Shown here in pieces: positions 19,109 through 20,985 of a DNA stretch of 20,985 nt. The notes under the pieces are model-generated. The model made no database searches, was not told where the DNA came from, and was given only the letters and a program-made list of their open reading frames with translations. How positions within the stretch are numbered: the stretch's first letter is position 1; every line of letters starts with the position of its first letter. Location: NCBI GenBank assembly GCA_902461565.1, contig CABPYL010000046.1:1-20985 (forward strand). The letters run 5' to 3'. The DNA comes from an uncultured Porphyromonadaceae bacterium (GTDB lineage Bacteria; Bacteroidota; Bacteroidia; Bacteroidales; Muribaculaceae). Position numbers and translations under genes: made by a program.

Positions 19109-20011
19109 TCAGAATAAAGTCAGCTGATTGTCTTGTACAAACTCCAGAGAAACAGATGGTTTCTTGGGAAAGAAACAGTAAGCGGCTATTGCACTCAAGG
19201 CATTGGTAATGAAATTAGCGAAAGACCGATGTCTTGAGTGTTCTATTTGAGCAATGTTCTTAAGTTCATCATTGACGGATTCAATAAGAGCTCTTTTGCG
19301 AAGCATAATCTTGTCGTAGCCGGACATAAGCGAGTTTCTCATGTTATTCTTTACTTTGGTAACAAGTTGAATTCCATTCATAAAGAGAAATTCAAACAAC
19401 TGCCTGCCAAGATATCCCTTGTCCCCACAGAGCTTGCCTTTGACGTTTTCAATAAATGACTCCGAGTAGAGGGGCTGGCGGTCATCGACATTGCCCGGGG
19501 TGAACATGAAGTTCAGTATCTCACCTTTGTCATTGATAATCAGATGCAGCTTGAAACCGAAGAACCACCCCATAGAGCACTTTCCGCGTTCAGCTATACC
19601 TTTGAAAGTCTTGTGAATAAGGACACGCTGATGTTTGCAGACCCTCAACGGCGTGGAATCGACATACGCAATGCCGGTACAAGTCCCCATCAGTACCTCC
19701 CTGACAAATATTGCGAGAGGCAACAGTACTGATTTCTGTAATTCGACAAATCTATTGTAAGACACAGTGTTGGGAAACAAGTGGGCAAGATGCTTGCATA
19801 TATACTGAGTGTAAAAATGTTTGAGGCATCTGAATCCCTTGCAGTGAAAGAGAATCAGAATGGTGATTACCTCAGCATTGGAAAGACGCCCGGGCTTATG
19901 GCGGTGTACCTTGCCGTCGCTGATCTGATGGTTTTTGAACTCTGATGAAAAATACTTGCAGAAGTCATCGGCAAGACAGAAAATTTCAGTAATTTTGTCC
20001 TCGGTAATCAT
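19109..20011 (-). CDS. IS982-family transposase
   Basis: This 300-residue DDE transposase should cut and rejoin the IS ends. The catalytic triad candidates are D118 (GIAYVDSTPLRVC), D197 (KLCGDKGYLGRQLF) and E244 (RALIESVNDELKN). The N-terminal part has the helical segment LSNAEVITILILFHCKGFR and SYNRFVEL, typical of IS982 members from Bacteroidetes. The frame has no stop or shift and the length is normal, so it is likely functional. It is transcribed in the same direction as the interrupted lipoprotein gene, so its transcript may run into the remainder of that gene. Confidence 0.93.
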   Translation of the reverse strand: MITEDKITEIFCLADDFCKYFSSEFKNHQISDGKVHRHKPGRLSNAEVITILILFHCKGFRCLKHFYTQYICKHLAHLFPNTVSYNRFVELQKSVLLPLAIFVREVLMGTCTGIAYVDSTPLRVCKHQRVLIHKTFKGIAERGKCSMGWFFGFKLHLIINDKGEILNFMFTPGNVDDRQPLYSESFIENVKGKLCGDKGYLGRQLFEFLFMNGIQLVTKVKNNMRNSLMSGYDKIMLRKRALIESVNDELKNIAQIEHSRHRSFANFITNALSAIAAYCFFPKKPSVSLEFVQDNQLTLF

Positions 20012-20082
20012 GGCTATAAGTCTTTGTAAATGTTGTAATTGGACACTATAAATTTACTAATTTTCCATGAATCCACCAAGAA

Positions 20083-20117
20083 AATCAGCCACTTAGTTCA
20101 GTACTAAATGGCTGATT
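20083..20117. repeat. Hairpin inside the IS, upstream of the transposase
   Basis: AATCAGCCACTTAG (20083-20096) and CTAAATGGCTGATT (20104-20117) are inverted repeats with one mismatch (G-T wobble) and a 7-base loop. It lies between the right end of the IS and the transposase start. It could stop outside transcription from entering the transposase gene or could hide its start in such readthrough RNA, as known for other insertion sequences. The role is inferred. Confidence 0.65.
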
Positions 20118-20148
20118 ATTTGTATTATTGAATGACCAAATAATTATA

Positions 20149-20160
20149 TCGAACTCACGT
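20149..20160. repeat. IS terminal inverted repeat, right
   Basis: TCGAACTCACGT is the exact reverse complement of 19088-19099 and directly abuts the right TAGTTA copy. Confidence 0.9.
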
Positions 20161-20166
20161 TAGTTA
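20161..20166. repeat. Target-site duplication, right copy (TAGTTA)
   Basis: This is an exact copy of 19082-19087, inside codons 10-12 of the interrupted lipoprotein gene. Confidence 0.88.
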
Positions 20167-20243
20167 GTAATAATAACCTTATGCCGTATTTCATAACATA
20201 ACGATTTTAGAGTTTGATATTACGTTATTTTGTATATGCACCA

Positions 20244-20888
20244 TCAGAATTCTACGGGTCCGGAAATTTCCACTCCCGTTATATTAGCTTCCTCAATCTT
20301 GCGCTTCAGCTTTTCGGAAATATATACTTTTCTATCAAATGTTTTGAACGTAAACATATCCAAAGACCGGTCGAAATCTTCAGCCATTATCAGTTTTTCA
20401 GACCTAACATCAAACATGATGTTTGCTGCCGCTTCTAATAACTCACGAAAATGTTTATATGAGTTTATTGTTATTATAGGGCCTACGTATTTAGATCCAT
20501 ATTCAGTTTCGCGGAATTTGGATTTAGCATAGTCTATATAGCCAAGCACTTTTTCATCAGTTAATAATGTGAGCATGTAATATCTAAGTTCCTTTTCTTT
20601 TTGCATCACTGAAGCTTTGAAAAATATATGTCCTGCTAAATTTGCCTCCTCAAGAAGCTGTTTAAATCGCTCGCTGACCAGAAAGTTGAAATTACCGCAA
20701 GATAAAGATGTCAAAACATCAGTTACTTTCGCATGATATTTTAGAGTATAATGCAAATTAAGGCTTTGCGGATTGACCTTGCCGATATAATTAGAAAACT
20801 TAGAGGCAATGTCCGCTTCGTTGATAGTATCGCATTCCACCTTAGGATATACACCTGCTAATGATTCCTCAATAATGTAATATTTCAT
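20244..20888 (-). CDS. Imm11/DUF1629-like immunity protein
   Basis: The 214-residue product has no signal peptide or membrane segment, so it should be cytoplasmic. The family pattern I recognise is FLVSERFKQLLEEANLAGHIFF (about 69-90), then GYIDYAKSKFRETE (about 119-132), then the C-terminal repeat of the first motif, VYISEKLKRKIEEANITGVEI (about 188-208). This fits Imm11 (formerly DUF1629), a family predicted to neutralise polymorphic toxins. That assignment is from memory, not a search. No toxin gene is in the window; upstream neighbours are beyond 20985. The interrupted lipoprotein gene starts 49 bp downstream on the same strand, so they were probably cotranscribed. The 97 bp upstream is AT-rich and I see no clear TAnnTTTG promoter in it. 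Confidence 0.68.
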   Translation of the reverse strand: MKYYIIEESLAGVYPKVECDTINEADIASKFSNYIGKVNPQSLNLHYTLKYHAKVTDVLTSLSCGNFNFLVSERFKQLLEEANLAGHIFFKASVMQKEKELRYYMLTLLTDEKVLGYIDYAKSKFRETEYGSKYVGPIITINSYKHFRELLEAAANIMFDVRSEKLIMAEDFDRSLDMFTFKTFDRKVYISEKLKRKIEEANITGVEISGPVEF

Positions 20889-20985
20889 AGTACTCGTTGG
20901 TTGAATTAAATTTCTAATTATTTATAAATAAAAAAGTTGCACAAATTACAGATTATTAGTAAATTAGTGGTGACCAAACTACTAA

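Larger units (their letters stand above)
19088..20160 (-). mobile_element. IS982-family insertion sequence, complete
   Basis: The element is 1073 bp with perfect 12-bp terminal inverted repeats: ACGTGAGTTCGA at 19088-19099 and TCGAACTCACGT at 20149-20160. It is flanked by the 6-bp direct repeat TAGTTA. It carries one uninterrupted transposase gene (19109-20011, minus strand) and a 149-bp region upstream of that gene containing a 14-bp hairpin. The size of about 1 kb, single DDE transposase and short duplication suit IS982. It is inserted in the signal-peptide codons of a lipoprotein gene in the same orientation as that gene. Intact ends, duplication and transposase point to a recent, possibly still mobile copy. 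Confidence 0.92.
18318..20194 (-). pseudogene. Lipoprotein gene of unknown function, broken by an IS element and a nonsense codon
   Basis: The start is ATG at 20194-20192, 49 bp after the Imm11-like gene. Codons run to 20161, are interrupted by the IS (19088-20160) plus its target duplication, and resume at 19081. Joined, they encode MKYGIRLLLLTILIVSC followed by TNTTRHTPQSNVID, a clear lipoprotein signal with lipidated Cys17. The restored frame has 265 codons before the stop at 18318-18320. Codon 164 is TAA (18626-18624), in frame between YDYALKM and EGKYKVAFINDIPVIF. The 101 codons beyond it still read like protein, so the nonsense change looks recent. Without these lesions it would be a 265-residue exported lipoprotein with a Ser/Thr/Glu-rich linker (about 18-70) and a folded domain. 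I do not recognise the family. Confidence 0.85.

Overview
The window is a bacterial chromosome segment, almost certainly from the order Bacteroidales. The gene order tuf, trnW, secE, nusG, rplK, rplA, rplJ, rplL, rpoB, rpoC is the usual one there. A-rich spaces replace strong Shine-Dalgarno sequences before the starts, TAnnTTTG-like promoter elements are visible, and a DUF3316-type outer-membrane protein is present. The GC-rich core genes could fit Muribaculaceae or a relative, but I cannot fix the family from sequence alone.

Positions 1-12493 (+ strand) hold the translation/transcription core: the 3' part of EF-Tu, tRNA-Trp(CCA), SecE, NusG, ribosomal proteins L11, L1, L10 and L7/L12, then RNA polymerase beta and beta'. 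A hairpin followed by a T-run, then a long structured leader, separate rplL from rpoB, so polymerase output can be set apart from ribosomal-protein output. A strong intrinsic terminator follows rpoC, and a second, bidirectional one lies between the two converging transcription units.

Positions 12592-18113 (- strand) are a compact unit read parC, DUF3316-like envelope protein, S41 peptidase lipoprotein, secreted protein of unknown function. parC and the DUF3316-like gene overlap by 17 bp; the next gaps are 3 and 19 bp. It combines topoisomerase IV subunit A with three exported proteins.

Positions 18114-20985 are visibly richer in A+T and look like an accessory segment. It holds an Imm11/DUF1629-like immunity gene and, just downstream on the same strand, a lipoprotein gene that has been destroyed. 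An IS982-family element (19088-20160, 12-bp perfect terminal repeats, 6-bp target duplication TAGTTA) sits in its signal-peptide codons. Removing the IS and one target copy restores the reading frame exactly and gives a lipoprotein signal (MKYGIRLLLLTILIVSC). The restored frame still carries an in-frame TAA at codon 164, with 101 clearly coding codons beyond it, and perhaps a frameshift near the end. I found no CRISPR array, prophage or complete new system. The most informative part is this decaying locus beside an immunity gene whose toxin partner, if any, is outside the window.
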